A DNA stretch of 64,000 bases from Baylisascaris procyonis (taxonomy: Eukaryota > Nematoda > Chromadorea > Rhabditida > Ascarididae): NCBI GenBank assembly GCA_037389465.1, contig JAZARR010000146.1, positions 806,001-870,000 on the forward strand. Reading direction: 5' to 3'. Below the pieces are notes generated by a model. It saw only the letters and a list, made by a program, of their open reading frames with translations, had not been told where the DNA came from and searched no databases. Positions 29,579-43,417 of this stretch are shown one piece after another. Position numbers and translations under genes: made by a program. Every line of letters begins with the position of its first letter. Position 1 is the first letter of the stretch.

Positions 29579-32500
29579 CTCGTCGTTGCTGTGTTCATAC
29601 GAATATCACTTATTGACAGCCGTCGTCACGAATCGGTTGTCATTTCATCCTTTATTTCTAAGCATCTACACTCTTCACTCTTCGTTTTGCTTCTCTAGAG
29701 GAGAGAAATTATTGGATTAAAAATTAAAATTTAAAATAATTACCCTAGTTGTGTAAACAACTAAACAAATCATCGTTTAGAAGCACAACACTATGCTAGC
29801 AGAGAGCAAACGCTATTAAATAGAATAAAATAAAATAAAGCCCATTCTGTTGTCCAGCCGATGATATATCGTTCAAGCTTCTTGGTGGAATAACCACAAC
29901 TTCCTGCTGCAATTCAGCCTCGACAGTGGTAAAATACCCTTACATAATTTGAACACACAAATTTCCCACCACCATCAAACACATCCCACCATTAAATCCA
30001 CACGATGACTCATATATCGTCCAATATTCAGCTACATTAAATAGTAGCTTGAAAATTCAAAAACATTCAGCTTTAACGGCTCGAGAGTTGCATCGACTGC
30101 AAACGTTCGAATCCTTTGCAGCTATTAGAACATTTAATTTAAATCATACAGGTTGTCGCTAAATAGGTATTTGTTGTGACTTGTGAAGAGGTTGATGTAC
30201 CTGTTTATTACATATTTGTTATGTTGGTGCATATTGACGTAAGGATTGAGAGAAATTCTTTGACCATTCAGCGCCGAGTTGCAGAAAGACAGGCATCTCA
30301 AGAGTTCATCGTTGTGACGATCGCTTAGAGTTTCTATTTGGGATTTTGATTTGCTTCTGTGATTCTGATTCGATGTAGAACGAAAAAATTCATATGAAGA
30401 TTCTAGCAGGCTGTATATCCTAGTTGCTTAGCATCAGATCAGATTCTTTCCTATTCGCTTCTGGTAGCATTCGCATTACAGAAATGCAGTTGTCGATAAT
30501 CGTTATTGGTAAAAAAAAGGGCACATATCACTACCTACGGATATGTTTGTGATTTGCATTCCAGTTAATGCTAGAGTGATCGATGTTACGAACGGTACCC
30601 CGACTCGTGCGGTGATCTAATCTAGCTTAGAATTGTTATAGCTATATACCCACTATTTGCTCTTTAAAGAAGCTCTTAGAAATAAAAGCTATGATGCAAT
30701 TATCGTCCCTTCTGAGAATGTAATCCTCATAAAATATTTTTGTGGAGGATATTCACGCATATGTGACCAAATAAAAAAACAAATTGAACATCCTATTTCG
30801 AATCGAAACATGAAACAAACATGAAACACTTAAAAAAATAGTACTCTCTGAAGAAATAAATTCTATTGAAAAACATTAATTGCAATAAAATGAAACGATC
30901 GATTATAAGAAACCATTTTTGAGGTGATCACATCATTCCAGTAATATTGTTTTTCAACTGAAATATGAATATAATCACTTCATTCGATTATGAAATACTT
31001 TGAACTTACTTAAAAAAATTTTTTTTCTTGCGTCCTTATGACTAAACAGCGTTGCAATTTCACTGCAAATGTGCCACGACCACGTTTTCCCGACTCCTTT
31101 TCCTTTCCGACACAAAGCGCATCGATGGGTACTACGTGGTCAGCGATTGCGAGCCGGATCCTCGAAGACGATTTTCGTAGATGTTCGAATATTGCTAGAG
31201 CATGCTTATTTCATTACAATTGGACATCGGACACACGGAAATTATTCCAAATACATCATAAAAGGGGTTAAAAATTGTTACTAAAACTGAATTTATGAGA
31301 GAAATTTATTTTATATCTAACTCGTTTTAATCATTGGAATTTAAGTTCCCTATTGGAAGTGGTGTGGATAGTTTAAGGTGAATTGTAGCCAAATGTAGGT
31401 ACCTTTGATTCTTATATATGACGTAACACCCGTAATTCGATCCTTTTTCGTTTTCTTTAGCAATAAATTTACCCAAAATCTACCCACATCACTTCCTATT
31501 TCATTTTAGTATCTAATTTAAACACATTCACCGGTTCTTATTCGCAAATAATATAAACTCATAGCACTAGCTTCGACGATGCCAATGTGACATTTGCGCC
31601 CTTTCACATACTGTTTAGATATTTGCGTTTAGGCGATTTGCACTCGCTATTTTATAGATTGCAAGGTAAATTTTTATTCGTTGATTTGTCTCATAGATAC
31701 AGATAGCGAAGTGAGCATGATGAAGTTCACGTGACTTCATGTGCCTACTGCTCGTGCTGTAAACGCATTATGCAGGCAGTCGGGTGGCAGTTAAGCAAGA
31801 AGATATAAACCTTTGATAAATTGTTTAAGAAACGAGTTGATCGACTTCGAAAATAAACGGGTTTTTTGAGTTTTTATTTGTCGTTTGCAAATTGATGCAC
31901 CATTAAATGTCTGCCTATTAAAGTGCATTTTGCCGATACTGTATTTTGCTTTTTTTTTGATTATATATATATTTCTTTGTTAATTCCAAATGGGATATAT
32001 CTGAATTCACGAATATGAAAACCCCATTAATAAAACGCTGTGAATAATCAGTTCCCAATGGGAACGGTGGAGGGAGGAAATATACGCATTTATAAATGCT
32101 TTAAAAAGTTTCATATTTAGGGGTATTTCACAAGTGGTCGAATTGCACAAGGCTTGATGGATGGGAATGCAAAAAAACGCAAATTGTGCCATCTCTTATG
32201 GTGCATTTTCTTGTTTTATTTTTCGATTCAGTTTATAGTGAAAGAAATAATTTGCTTTCATTAAAAGAAGTTTTAATGTGTCTGTGTCGAAAAAAAAGGT
32301 TGCAAAAAATGGCAAAAATACAGAGAATTTTTTGCAGTTTATGGGGAGTTTTTTTTTTTAATTTTTATTCGTATAATAAAAAATTTTCTCAACGAAACAA
32401 AGCCAATCGTTTCGCACCGTTTTTCAAAATGAAGCCCTTGTAGTTGAGGAAAAGATTTATTTGAATGTAGGAAAAGGCTTGCATACCGCGTACCATTTCC

Positions 32501-33030
32501 TTCTTTCTTCAACCATAAGCCGTTGAATAGCTTTTAGATTGCTTAGCGACGTAAAAATCCATGCCACGTCCATTACGCAAACTGTTGAGGCGTAGATGTC
32601 TGTCGGATGTCTGTGGTGCTAGATATCTGTCGGATGTCTGTGGTGCTAGATGTCTGTCGGATGTCTGTGGTGCTAGATGTCTGTCGGATGTCTGTGGTGC
32701 TAGATATTTGTCGGATGTTATAGATATATGTCTAGAATCCTAGCCATCATGACCATTCTTCAGTAATGGGTTTATTGCATCTATAAAAAATTATAGCTTA
32801 TGAAATATTTAGAAATGGCAACAGAGGCGCAACAATTGAAATCTCATTTTTTGAAACGAATTTATAATGCAGCAGACGTTTGTTGATGCTAATTTCTTCA
32901 TTTTCTTGTTTTATTATTAGCACAAATATGTGCGCATCTGATGAAACGTTACGTTGCTAATAATTTAACGAAATGCTTTTAGAATTCCGTCTTTCATACT
33001 TGGTGATTGGCCGTATTCGAGCTGGCAATC
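29579..33030. other. divergent intergenic region between ATMIN and the DUF229 gene
   Basis: The genes on either side are transcribed away from each other, so both promoters should be here. A less AT-rich island at 31040-31260 is open in several frames on both strands but matches nothing I know. A hairpin-capable CTGCAAA...TTTGCAG with GTTCGAATCC in the loop at 30098-30122 is not a tRNA. A minisatellite lies at 32594-32719. Confidence 0.45.
32594..32719. repeat. 27-bp minisatellite, 4.7 copies
   Basis: Four full units and one partial unit, nearly identical (T/A changes turn GATGTC into GATATC or GATATT). The period is a multiple of three and the plus strand reads RCLSDVCGA repeated. It lies 310 bases before the DUF229 start codon. 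No evidence of translation. Confidence 0.95.
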
Positions 33031-36000
33031 ATGCGACCTAGTGGACGAATTTCAAGACACAAAAGACGGCTGCTGCTATTGGTGGTCATTTGCGCCGTTT
33101 CTTTGCTTATATTATTCGTTTTACTCATGCCAGCATCGAAATCACAAGCCACTTTAACAGGGAAATTCGTCGATGAAGATTATTCGGTTTGTTTCTTCTT
33201 TTAATTTATCTCATTCGCTCTTATATTTGAAACGTTTTCCTCATTTGAATGCATTTTGCAATTGCTAACCGATCATCTAAATGTTCAACTTTCTATCTTC
33301 CTGAGATGTGTGGGTTCATTTTAATTGGTGATTAATTCGACTCATAAATTGTTAATAATAATGATTAATAAATGTCACTATTTTGAAGGATTTTCATATT
33401 TAGAAATGGAATATTTTTATGGGCAATAAAAGAAATGTCACAATTATTTGCAACATCTGCTATCCACTATATAACGTTTATGAGAAAGAAATAAGGCAAT
33501 CGGATATTGCAAACGATTCACATAGATGCAATACCGTGCATAGAATATGAGTATTATTGTAGTCGGGATACTGTAAAGGCAGTTCTTGATCATCCTATAA
33601 CTCTTCATCAAGTGCTATTTTTGCATAAAATTCAACTGTCCTTAGGGATTTAATTGATGATATCATAAAGTGGCATTAACGAGTCAAAATGTTTGGTCGT
33701 CTAGCAGGTCATTTTCTGAGGCATTATCGAAGAGAAAATGCTGAAGTGGCCGAACTCAGGATTAATCCCAACAAAAGTAGCCAGTTCTGGCTGGCGGATT
33801 TTGCATATTTAAATCAAAAGAGTAAAACTTTTTTAGATTTAAAAAAAAAAAGAAAATAGATGCAAGGCCTATTTATATGCTTCTGTGGAAAAATTTCATC
33901 GCTATTTTTTTTTTTTTTTTTTATATACTTTATTTACGTCATAAATTTCTTTCTAGATAGAAATGTGTTTTGATGCTCTTTGAAAGGTTCCGTATCGAAT
34001 TAATGTGTACCACAATATTTATGAGCGGAATAAATTCCAATGATGAGAAAGATATATTTTTTAAAATATACAGTATATAATCCATGCGTGTGTCACGAAC
34101 GATGAGAAATATTGACAGCCGTGGAAACGGCAACGATCGATATAAAAGTTGATATCTAAAGAAAAAACCTTCATATGAAGGCGGTGGCTGTATTTTCTTT
34201 TTTTTTTTAGCGTTCTCAATTCAAATTCAATCAGATAAATTTTCAAATGTTTAAACATTTGCGAGAAAATCATAGATGACAAACCAACGATGTTTTTAAA
34301 TGAAACTTTCTCTTCGAAGCTGAAAGTCCTTTCCTTCATCCATTCTCTGCTCACTTTATTTCCTCGAATACGATCCAAGACATGTGTATTTCCCTTTCTA
34401 GAGGTGAATTTCAACACTTGTTATATTGCAAACAAAAGTGGAAACGATGCATTTCACGCAAGAGCGCTTCTCTTTAAGTGAATTTTAAGTGAATTAGTGA
34501 ATGCTTGCGTTGCATAGCAGCAACACATTATGTTCAACAGGCTTAAAATGGAGATAATCTCTATTCTGCTTTGAAAAATGCACCAAAAGCAAAGCTAAGG
34601 GCTAAGCATTATTTGGGTCGGATCATCACCCCTCCCTACGTCTTTAGTTCGAGGATTTGAATATTGGCGAACAATTACCTTACAATAAACCCTCATTTCG
34701 TCGATAAATCCTCCTGCATAACTTCATAGACGAGGATTATGCAGCAATTAGAATAAATCCACATTTGAGACATAAAAATTCCATAGGAATATTTCCTCTG
34801 AAAGGATAAATGTTGAGTGATAAAGAACTGGCTTTTGCTTGCTTTATCGTCGCCGCTTATTTAGTGTAGTGCAGATTCAATGTCGGTTCAATAACTATGA
34901 ATGATGTTTTATGAAAGTGACATCATGTTGGCAATGAAAGTGACGTCATGTTATTAAAAAAACATCTATGAAAGTGACGTCATGTTGGCAGTACTGATTT
35001 TTATGAAATTCTAATATTGTGGCACAGCAAAAATTGTTAGTAACCTTCAAGTTTATCTGTTAATACTCAAATGTTTTAGGGACAAGACTAAAGTTTAGCC
35101 TTTTTTGAGGTTGCACAAATTAAACGTTCTAATAAAATTGCATGTTTGGTTGGGAATTTTTTTAGCGGTTTTTTTTCCTCCAACATTTCAAAAATTCAGC
35201 TCGAAAATATATTCACTCAGCCATGAAATTTGCCACTCTTCACTCAAATTTGTGAAATTTGAATGCCTTAATGCTTGAAATATTCGGTGATAAAATCAAA
35301 CGTGAAAAATGTTCTGCTTGAAATTGCACTAACAGTTTTTCTTTTCCAGCAAACTGTTAAGTTTCAGTAACATTTATTAATAGCGTGTTAAGTTTTAGCC
35401 GACAGCTGATCGGCATCGAATTGGTCTTTTATGCCTTAATAAGTGCGGTTCTGAGGATCCCATCAAGAGACTCTGTGGTATAACACTACAAATATCTATT
35501 GAACTGCTTTTGAGAGATCACTCGTTTTATCGGCAGTTATTGACGAAAACATAGATTTCACATTGCCAAAAGGGTTTGCCATTGCGAATGTTGCAACGAG
35601 CTATGGTATGGGTCATTGTGTTTTAGGTGCAAGAAGAGTTACCGCGAATCGTTCTATTGCATGGCGATACAGGTGAACGTAACAAAGGGGATCGCAAAAA
35701 GCAGAATACTGACGAATTTATGCAATCTGCTGATGAGAGCGTCCAGGTTGGTCAATTTATGCTAGGGCTTATGAATCGCAACCACATTGTTTTCAGTTTT
35801 ATTATAAATCCTGGTAACGTGTCCATATTTTTGTACTATGTAAAGGTATTCAGGCGTGTCGCATACCGAAATTGGAGATAAACGGCAGTGAGGTGGCGAA
35901 ATTTTTCTTCAATCCGGAGCCGCTAGATTGCGACAAAAAGAACGAGCCGAACTGGGCATATGTCGACGAATATCGCTGCTTTCAAATCTCGGTAGAAGCA

Positions 36001-39000
36001 GTTAAGTGAGTTTTGATTGTTTCATCAAAAAATCTGTCTTTAGCCTTAGAAGTTGCACATTTCCTAACTTAGAGCCCTTGTTTCACTCTTTGAAGTGAGT
36101 CTGATGCTCCGACCTGAAAAATTTTTGCATAATTTTCGAAAAATTTTCTTTATCAGTATAAATTCATGAAGCCCACCTGATGCCCTGTTTTGCTCCCGAA
36201 TATATCGGGAAGTTATTTTGTTGCGGGAAGCCATCGGGAAGTTATTTTGTTGCGGGAAGCCATATATATATATCGGGAAAGCATTTTGTTGCGTAGTCCG
36301 AAACATAAAGCTGAAAGAATTTGTCGGAAGTTGTAGTTGAAGGTGGCACAGAGTTTCCTCTAAAAGGCCAAAATGAAACCACTTCTCGAAATAGGCTTTG
36401 CTAATCATGCTCGTCACGTTTTTTTAAAGTATAGTGAAATCAAATTAAATTTGTAAGGCGTTTAGTAAGATTGTGATATTTCAGACGTCATGGAGAAATC
36501 GAATGTGCAGTATCGTTTTTCCATCGGCTCGATGACAACAACCTTAAGGTGGATAAGGTGGTGCCGATTCGTCCTGGCGACTTGATAACTACAAGTGATT
36601 ATGCGAAGGTTTCTTGCACTGCGAAAGATGGTGCTGTATGGTGAGTATTGCTTCTGGCTAGCATCTTTCTTCGTTTATCTCACATAGGTATAATATTGCC
36701 AGGGGGTCATATGGAAAAGTGTATATGTTTTTTTAGAGTAGAAGGGAGGGAAGGGGGGACGAGGATCTTTTAAAAAATTTAAATTTTATACAAAGCATCT
36801 TTTAAAATTTTCCACTGCTTGTATTTTGTGTTACTTTTGTTTTCGATACGCATCCACTTCACATCATCACGTTTCCAGGAAGAATTTACTGTGGACGTTG
36901 GTACCGAATAATGCGAGAGTGAAGGAGTTGGCGAAGGTGAAACGTCCCACTGATTGGTCGGGTCTTGATGTTTACTTCATTGGTAAATTCCTACTCGTAA
37001 TCTTATTTCCTTTGGAAGTAATTCTTTCTTGTCTCACTTCATTTTGAACGAGCGGCATCATGTTGCCACAATTCTGCTAGCGTCTTTCTGGTTTTTCTCT
37101 TTTTATAATCGGTGGTATTGCACTGTTATGCCTACCTTAATCGCTACACATAGGTAGCACTTTACTCTGTCTCTCATAATTGAGAGGGTGGTGCCAGCCA
37201 TATAACCTATTTCCGAGTAACATAGACGATCGTGGGGAAATAAGGAAAAAATTTTAGAAGATTTCCGCACACCAGTTTCCGCACAAATGTGGCACTTAGA
37301 ACTGTGTGCTGATAATTAACGAAGAGGGGGGAGGGAGGCGGGGAACCTATTCGCTTATCCTGCTGTATTCGTGTACAATATGTAGTTCAGGCTTCGACTC
37401 GCTCTCGCAGATGTCCTTCAGAAGGAAACTTCCGTTGACGGTGAAATTCGTTGAGCAGGAGCTTGAAGCCGTCGTATTGGATGGTGAATTGATTTCTTTG
37501 TTGGCGTGAATGCATTCTTAATGAAATATTCATACCAAAATTGTTGCATCGTGCATATTATACGTTACAGTTTCGTTCTTATTGCTGTTGAATTCGCTGA
37601 GAGATAAAGTGACGCTTTATCTCGCTTAACTGTCTGCGTTATGCCCAGGGGAGAAGGAAGATGAGGGGCGAATTGCTTGTCCTTTTTAACAATATTCGGA
37701 TGAATTTTCATGTGAAAAGACTAAAATTTTAAAGAAAATATTGCAAAATGTATTGTCCATTTGGTACTCGACCGTGCAAAATTCTAGCCTGGAGAAGTCC
37801 TAAGTAGAAGCTCGGTCTCAGTTGATAAAGCATTTATGAAGACATGTTTTAAGGTTACAATATTGTTGGTGATGGCACACCGCAGGCATTCATTCCAATC
37901 CTTACGGGCCAAACAGAGGAGGAGTTGCCGTTGACGAGGTTGACACGTTTTTGCTTTTATTTTTTATGAGAACGAAGCGTTTATGTTCTGCTTTAATTTA
38001 AGACGATCGTTTTTCCGTCGAGTGGTCACTTCTTCAGGCAGCCTTTAAGTATTATTTGGTGCAGCTAACTAAAAGTGCTTTTCGACGCGTCAAGGGCAAA
38101 TGTCACTATCCATCAGCGATAATCCTACCCGGCCCGGCTCCCTCCGCCCTTCGCCTCCCTCCATTCCCCTAGGGTAAAGATGAATCAACGTCCCCAAGGG
38201 GTATGGCATATTCGTAAGCTACTAAACAATTCGATGTTGTTCTAGAGATGCGGAGCCTTCGAATGTCTGTTCGATAAGGTGATGATATCGTTGTGATTAT
38301 ACACTTCAGTGATAAGCGTTGTTTGATTTTCTAGCATGAGTGCTTCTTTTGCAGGCGTATTGGATAGTTGAGAATTGAATGTGCGATGTTTTGCGGCTCA
38401 TGTAAATTGCGTCAGTGTTAATCGTTTCTTTAGAAAACGTTTCAATAACGCCAACTTCGTCGATGTGGTCTATCCGTTTGTTTGGAGGAACTTCTCGGAT
38501 GCGGGTTATGTCACTTTATATGCCGAGGATGCGGCTGCGGTCGGCACGTTTACTTATCGACTTAAGGTAAACGAATAATTTATGTTATTCTTGGATGTTT
38601 ATTCTAATATTTTATCCTCATTTTTTCTTTTTTTTGAAATTCGTGCATATTGCAGTCAATTTCTCTTCGTCGTTCATTCATATGCATCTAACGACATCGT
38701 TGCCGTATAAGGCATAAATAACAAAGAAAACGGTGATATTTCTTCTAATTTTTATTTTGTTTGATATATTTTCGTTTATTTTATCATCTCTCTAAGCAAC
38801 TTTCGTTATTTCGCTTCCAGAAATTTACGCGTTGAAAAAGAACTACTAAAGTTGGTAGTAATTCATCAGAGGAATTAAGGTAACACAAGATAGGATGTTG
38901 AAGGCAAAGAATGGTCAAAACAAGAACTTCCTCCCTCGAGAATGCAACTTTTCTGAATTCATTTCATTCTCGTTGCTCTCACATATCTCTGATTGACCAG

Positions 39001-42000
39001 GTACATGAAGTGCTCCACCTTCTAACCACCTAGATGTAATGGGTTCTGAGTGCATATTTAGGAGTGAGAGGCATTTTCATAAACGGAGGGAAGCTGTGAG
39101 TAGGTGTGTGCTATGCTTTTTGCTAGAAAAGACTCAACGATGACAACTGACTTTCAACAATTAAGGGATTCAAAAATCAACCAACCGATCACTATGTACG
39201 CACTTTCTTTCAAAAAGCGGAGAGTATGCTACAGTCGATGAATTGTCTTGGATCGATTCCTCTCCACAAGGTTGCTTATATTTTCGATGTTCTTTCATTT
39301 TCGATTAAGTAAATTAAATCAGAAAGCTGAGTACGCAATACGTCCGATATCATTGAAGAATCATCTCGAAGAATACAAATCAATACAGCTGACAAAATTT
39401 TTGACTTCATGAACAGCGTCATCTTTGATATGTACACGCTACAAAGTATCTTATTTGTGAGATTTTGCGATGATTTGACTGGTTTTATGAAACCTTTCGC
39501 AACGGATTCCAATAAGAAACAATTGTATTTTGCAGCGGGAGAACTCAAAAGTCCAAAAGTTTTTGAAACTCCACCTGAAATCTGAGGGTTGCTAAGGTGT
39601 ACACCACGATGAGAAATTGAAGCGATGGAAGCCGCTAGGCATAACTGCAGTGAGATTAGACTCACTGAGTTCGCGTGCTGTGATTAGCCGCTTTGTAGTT
39701 GATCAATTCCATTGACAATAAAAGTTCAACGAGCCCTTGTTGAAGTTCGAATGTTTTTTCTTCAGGTAAACGTCTATTATCTACTGAAAGCAAATGCGAG
39801 ACCGCTTTCAGGAATGGTTCCGCTATATGGGCGAATTCATGCTTCGTTACAACACATCGGCACCGAAGTTTCTATTGGCATTCCACAGTTTGCTCAGCCA
39901 TGACGATATTAATTTGGTGCAAGTAGCGGATGCCGACACCGTTGAACACCTAAGGGAAATGCACAAATCGGGTGCTCTCGACAATGCACTTGTAATTGTT
40001 ATGGCTGATCATGGGCATCGTTTCGCACAATTCCGTGAAACACACCAAGGTTTGTGCTTTCTTTTGTCATCCTCAATTTTCCTTATGCGTTCTGGTGTCT
40101 TTTAGCTTCAGAAAAAGATCCATGAACGTACGGAATAAATGCAATATTTGGTCTATTTGAAAGTGATCTTCGCTGATATTCTAATGTGTGCACTATCGCT
40201 AACGAGAGTCAATCTTCTCAGGGTGGCAGACAAAAAAATTTGTTATGTTAAGTGATAGTCCTCAAAGGCCTCTGCTTTTTTTTTCTTTTTAACGACTGAT
40301 CTGCTCGTAAGACGTTCATAGAAATAATATAACTAAGTCACTAAGTCCGTCCGATAGGCAGTCACGCTGTATCATATCATGCACTCAGCCAAATTTCTGC
40401 AAACAATCTTCAAGTACTGGTTTTCAGCTGTGCTATTTGCTTCTATCTGTTCAAAGCTGTTACAGTGATGGACATTCGTAGCTTTATTGGGAATTATGCA
40501 TTCGACTAAATTCAGTCACAATACAGCTATTCGTCAAAGAATCGAAACGCTGTGTTCTTGTTCCGTTTTTTTAGTGTTTTAGACGCAGTAAATATTAGAC
40601 TCGTCTATATCGCCGTTTATGATACGTTGATGGTCATTTCCGTCCCAAAAATATTTTCTAACCTACGGGAGTTTATGACAGTACGTTCTCATCTCCGCTT
40701 ACACTCCTCTTTGCTATCGGCGCAACGTTTTGCTTATTGCGCGGACAAAGGATCCGTCGATCGGTCGAATATTTTCGAATTCTGGACTTAAATTTGTGGT
40801 GCTAAGCTGGTCCAACTTAAATTTGCTAATTTCTGGCACCAAGTTACAAAGCTTGGCGGAAGTGACCTGAATTTCTAGAGTGCAGTGAAAATATTTATGC
40901 GCTGGGCCGCTTTGTTGAACGTATCTGTTTGATTTGAAGAGGTCGGGGAGTGAGGATTGCCATTGCGAATGCATTGACATTAAAAACCTATGATATCACT
41001 TGAAATTTTGTGTAATATTTGAAGCAGTGCAACATCACGAAGTGTTCAGAGTGAGACGATGCAGGTGTTGACGTATAATCTTGAAGTTTGATGAACTTTC
41101 TAGGGCAATTGGAGGAGCGTCTTCCGTTTTTCGCCGTCTCCCTTCCAAAGAGATTCAGAGAGAGCGAACGTGGCAAAGTGGCGTGGAAAAATTTAAAAGA
41201 AAACAAAGGGAGGTATGTGTTAATATTTTCGTTCATTGTTTCTAAATGATCATTGCAGCAGTTGATGCCTTGAGGCTAATATTTGTGATTATGGATTGAG
41301 CATGCGCATGTCTTGAGTAGGATAGCTTTAAACTGGGAGCATTCGCTGTAGGAAGTTGTGGTAGATAGCTGGCTGGTTGATTATTTCGGTTTGCAGGCTG
41401 ACCACTCCGTTCGATATTCATGCCACCCTACTCGATATTCTGCATTGGCCGACGGAGGATAAGCTTAAGACTCCAGGCAAAACATCGAAAAGATCACTGT
41501 CGTTGTTCGCACCTATCCCACTTTCGAGAACTTGCGCGCAGGTTTGTCCTCTGATGAGGTGTGCATATTTAAACGACTCATGAGACATACTGAAGAGGTG
41601 CTTAAAGGAATAAATGAGCGTCCTCGATGGAAGCAAATATCAACTTATAGCGATTGTTGAAAGTTCTTATTCATTGTTCCCTTATATACGCATTATTGTC
41701 TGAGAAGGAATTTTTGACGTTTAACAGATTGTTGTTATATTGTAAAGGTATACATTATAGAGGAAGATGAGTTGGTATTGCGTGATGAATTATGTGTTTG
41801 AAGGCGGGTATCGAACCACATTGGTGTACATGCCTAAATTGGGAATCGGCAATGGAAGACGATGAGCAACTAAACGTTACGCATATGCTAGCGAAAGCGA
41901 TCGTTCAAACGTTGAACTCATTCACGAAATCTGAGCGAAAGTTATGTGCTCGTCTCAGATTGGTTTGTAATTTCTCAATTTTATTTTACGCTTTTCATCT

Positions 42001-43417
42001 TTCTTTTTTCTTCCCTCCTAACGATTCGAACAGTTTAGTGCTAATTTTAGTTTGGTTTCTGCATTTCCGTTGGGTATGTTCATGAACGCACTTGCTCTAT
42101 AGCGATCGATTCCAGTATTCGATTACAGGTGAGTGTGGAAAGTTCTCGACGGCTGGTGCCCCATTCGAGTCTACTGAAGTACAAAAATGTCAAGGATTTG
42201 GATGGTTTCGTGCCTGACTTAGCAGGTACGACAAAAGCGGCATTTGCGCATTATCAAATCAAGTTCAAAACGGCACCTGGCAATGCGACCTATGAGGTAC
42301 TTATTGCTTCTTCTTAAACATGATGATATAAAACATACTCCAATGCATCTTCCTTCCCTTTCTCATGGAGTTATTGATTTAAATCGTTGTAGATCTTAAT
42401 CTTAATTGCGGACAGTCCATTAATTAATTTCAGTTCGAATGTCTGATCTAATAATTGTCAGTTATAAAGCGACTTTTTGATTGTTTTTGCAGAATTCTGT
42501 AGTCTTGTGTTTCCTGTCGAAAATTTTGTAGTCTAAAATTGCTTCATTGAAAGTATAAATTAAACACAATTCTCAGCAGATTTTCAGTTTATTTTGCACT
42601 GATTCTCATTATTGTAATCAGCGTATTGTTTCGATACACCAATATCACTCCCGTTGCATCTCTCATCGATTATGCTTATATATGTGAATTGTGAAATGTT
42701 TCCACACATCGTTATGGGGGTCGTAGATTTTTGGGTAAAATTATTTCTCAGCATTTCAAAAAGAAATCCACACGGATATCATAGTGAAATTGACCTGAAC
42801 CCCCTGTATTACATACATCAATTACGTAAGTAAACTTGTCACGAAACGTAGCGTTCGAAAAGAGAACTTTCATCGTATATGCATCAGAATTGATACTGGC
42901 TGGCTTAAGTTCCCTGAAAGGGGGAGGTGCGCCGAAGTATCACTGAAAGCGAGATCAACTCTAAACAACTTCGCCTTCCGTAGCTTATGACAGAGTTTTT
43001 ATAACGAACATTGATGTTCGTGACAAGTATGTGCGGGGTAGTGGCAGGTTGAGTGAATAAGGGAATCACAACGTTACACGTATTGGTGAGGTATCGCAAA
43101 GAACGCTGGCCATGAGAACATGTTGTCTTTGCACGTGTGGTCGTATCGAGTATTCGTTCAAATTCGTTGTAGTTCTTCAGCAATGTTAGCCACATAGAGT
43201 TTACAAAGGAAACATACAGTGATCGTATTGGAAGGTCACAACTAGATGATTAGAAGAATGATTGCAGGCGACGGTGAAGTACGATATGCGTTCGAATACG
43301 GTAACAGTCGATATGACTGCGATCAGTCATGTGAATAAATACGGTGATACACCGCATTGCATCATCGACAAGAATTATTTCATGGCTGCCTATTGTGTTT
43401 GCTACGACAAAGTATAG
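33031..43417 (+). CDS. DUF229 family type II membrane protein
   Basis: DUF229 (Pfam) proteins are extracellular or lumenal and belong to the alkaline phosphatase/sulfatase-like fold group; substrates are unknown. Fifteen exons join in phase: 33031-33186, 35627-35746, 35854-36005, 36485-36640, 36879-36982, 37391-37483, 37854-37938, 38434-38566, 39166-39270, 39791-40049, 41104-41212, 41397-41541, 41804-41962, 42129-42296, 43268-43417; 697 residues. Residues 14-33 after a basic stretch form a signal anchor. Family blocks: ACRIPKL, WTLVPNNARV, YNIVGDGTPQAFIPILTGQT, GYVTLYAED, GTFTYRLKGF, QPTDHYVRTFF, FLLAFHSLLSHDD, VIVMADHGHRF, EERLPFF, LTTPFDIHATLLDIL, AGIEPHWCTCLNW. SHDD and ADHGHR correspond to metal-site motifs of the fold; no sulfatase C-x-P-S-R was seen. 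I took ATG 33031, which precedes the anchor. A stronger acceptor 25 bases before exon 10 would shift the frame (see findings). Confidence 0.93.
34911..34990 (+). repeat. three CRE-like direct repeats in DUF229 intron 1
   Basis: Three copies of ATGAAAGTGACRTCATGTT start at 34911, 34934 and 34968; the first and third extend to GGCA. The core is TGACGTCA in copies 2 and 3 (34941-34948, 34975-34982) and TGACATCA in copy 1 (34918-34925). A bZIP (CREB/ATF) binding cluster is a reasonable inference. Confidence 0.6.
36205..36292. repeat. 29-bp tandem repeat, about 2.6 copies
   Basis: Two identical 29-base units (36205-36233, 36234-36262; TCGGGAAGTTATTTTGTTGC then GGGAAGCCA) and a diverged partial copy after a short TA run at 36263-36273. 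It lies in the third DUF229 intron. Confidence 0.9.

Noticed and set aside
30098..30122. GTTCGAATCC resembling a tRNA B box
   Set aside because: The T stem does not pair and no acceptor or anticodon arm is present nearby.
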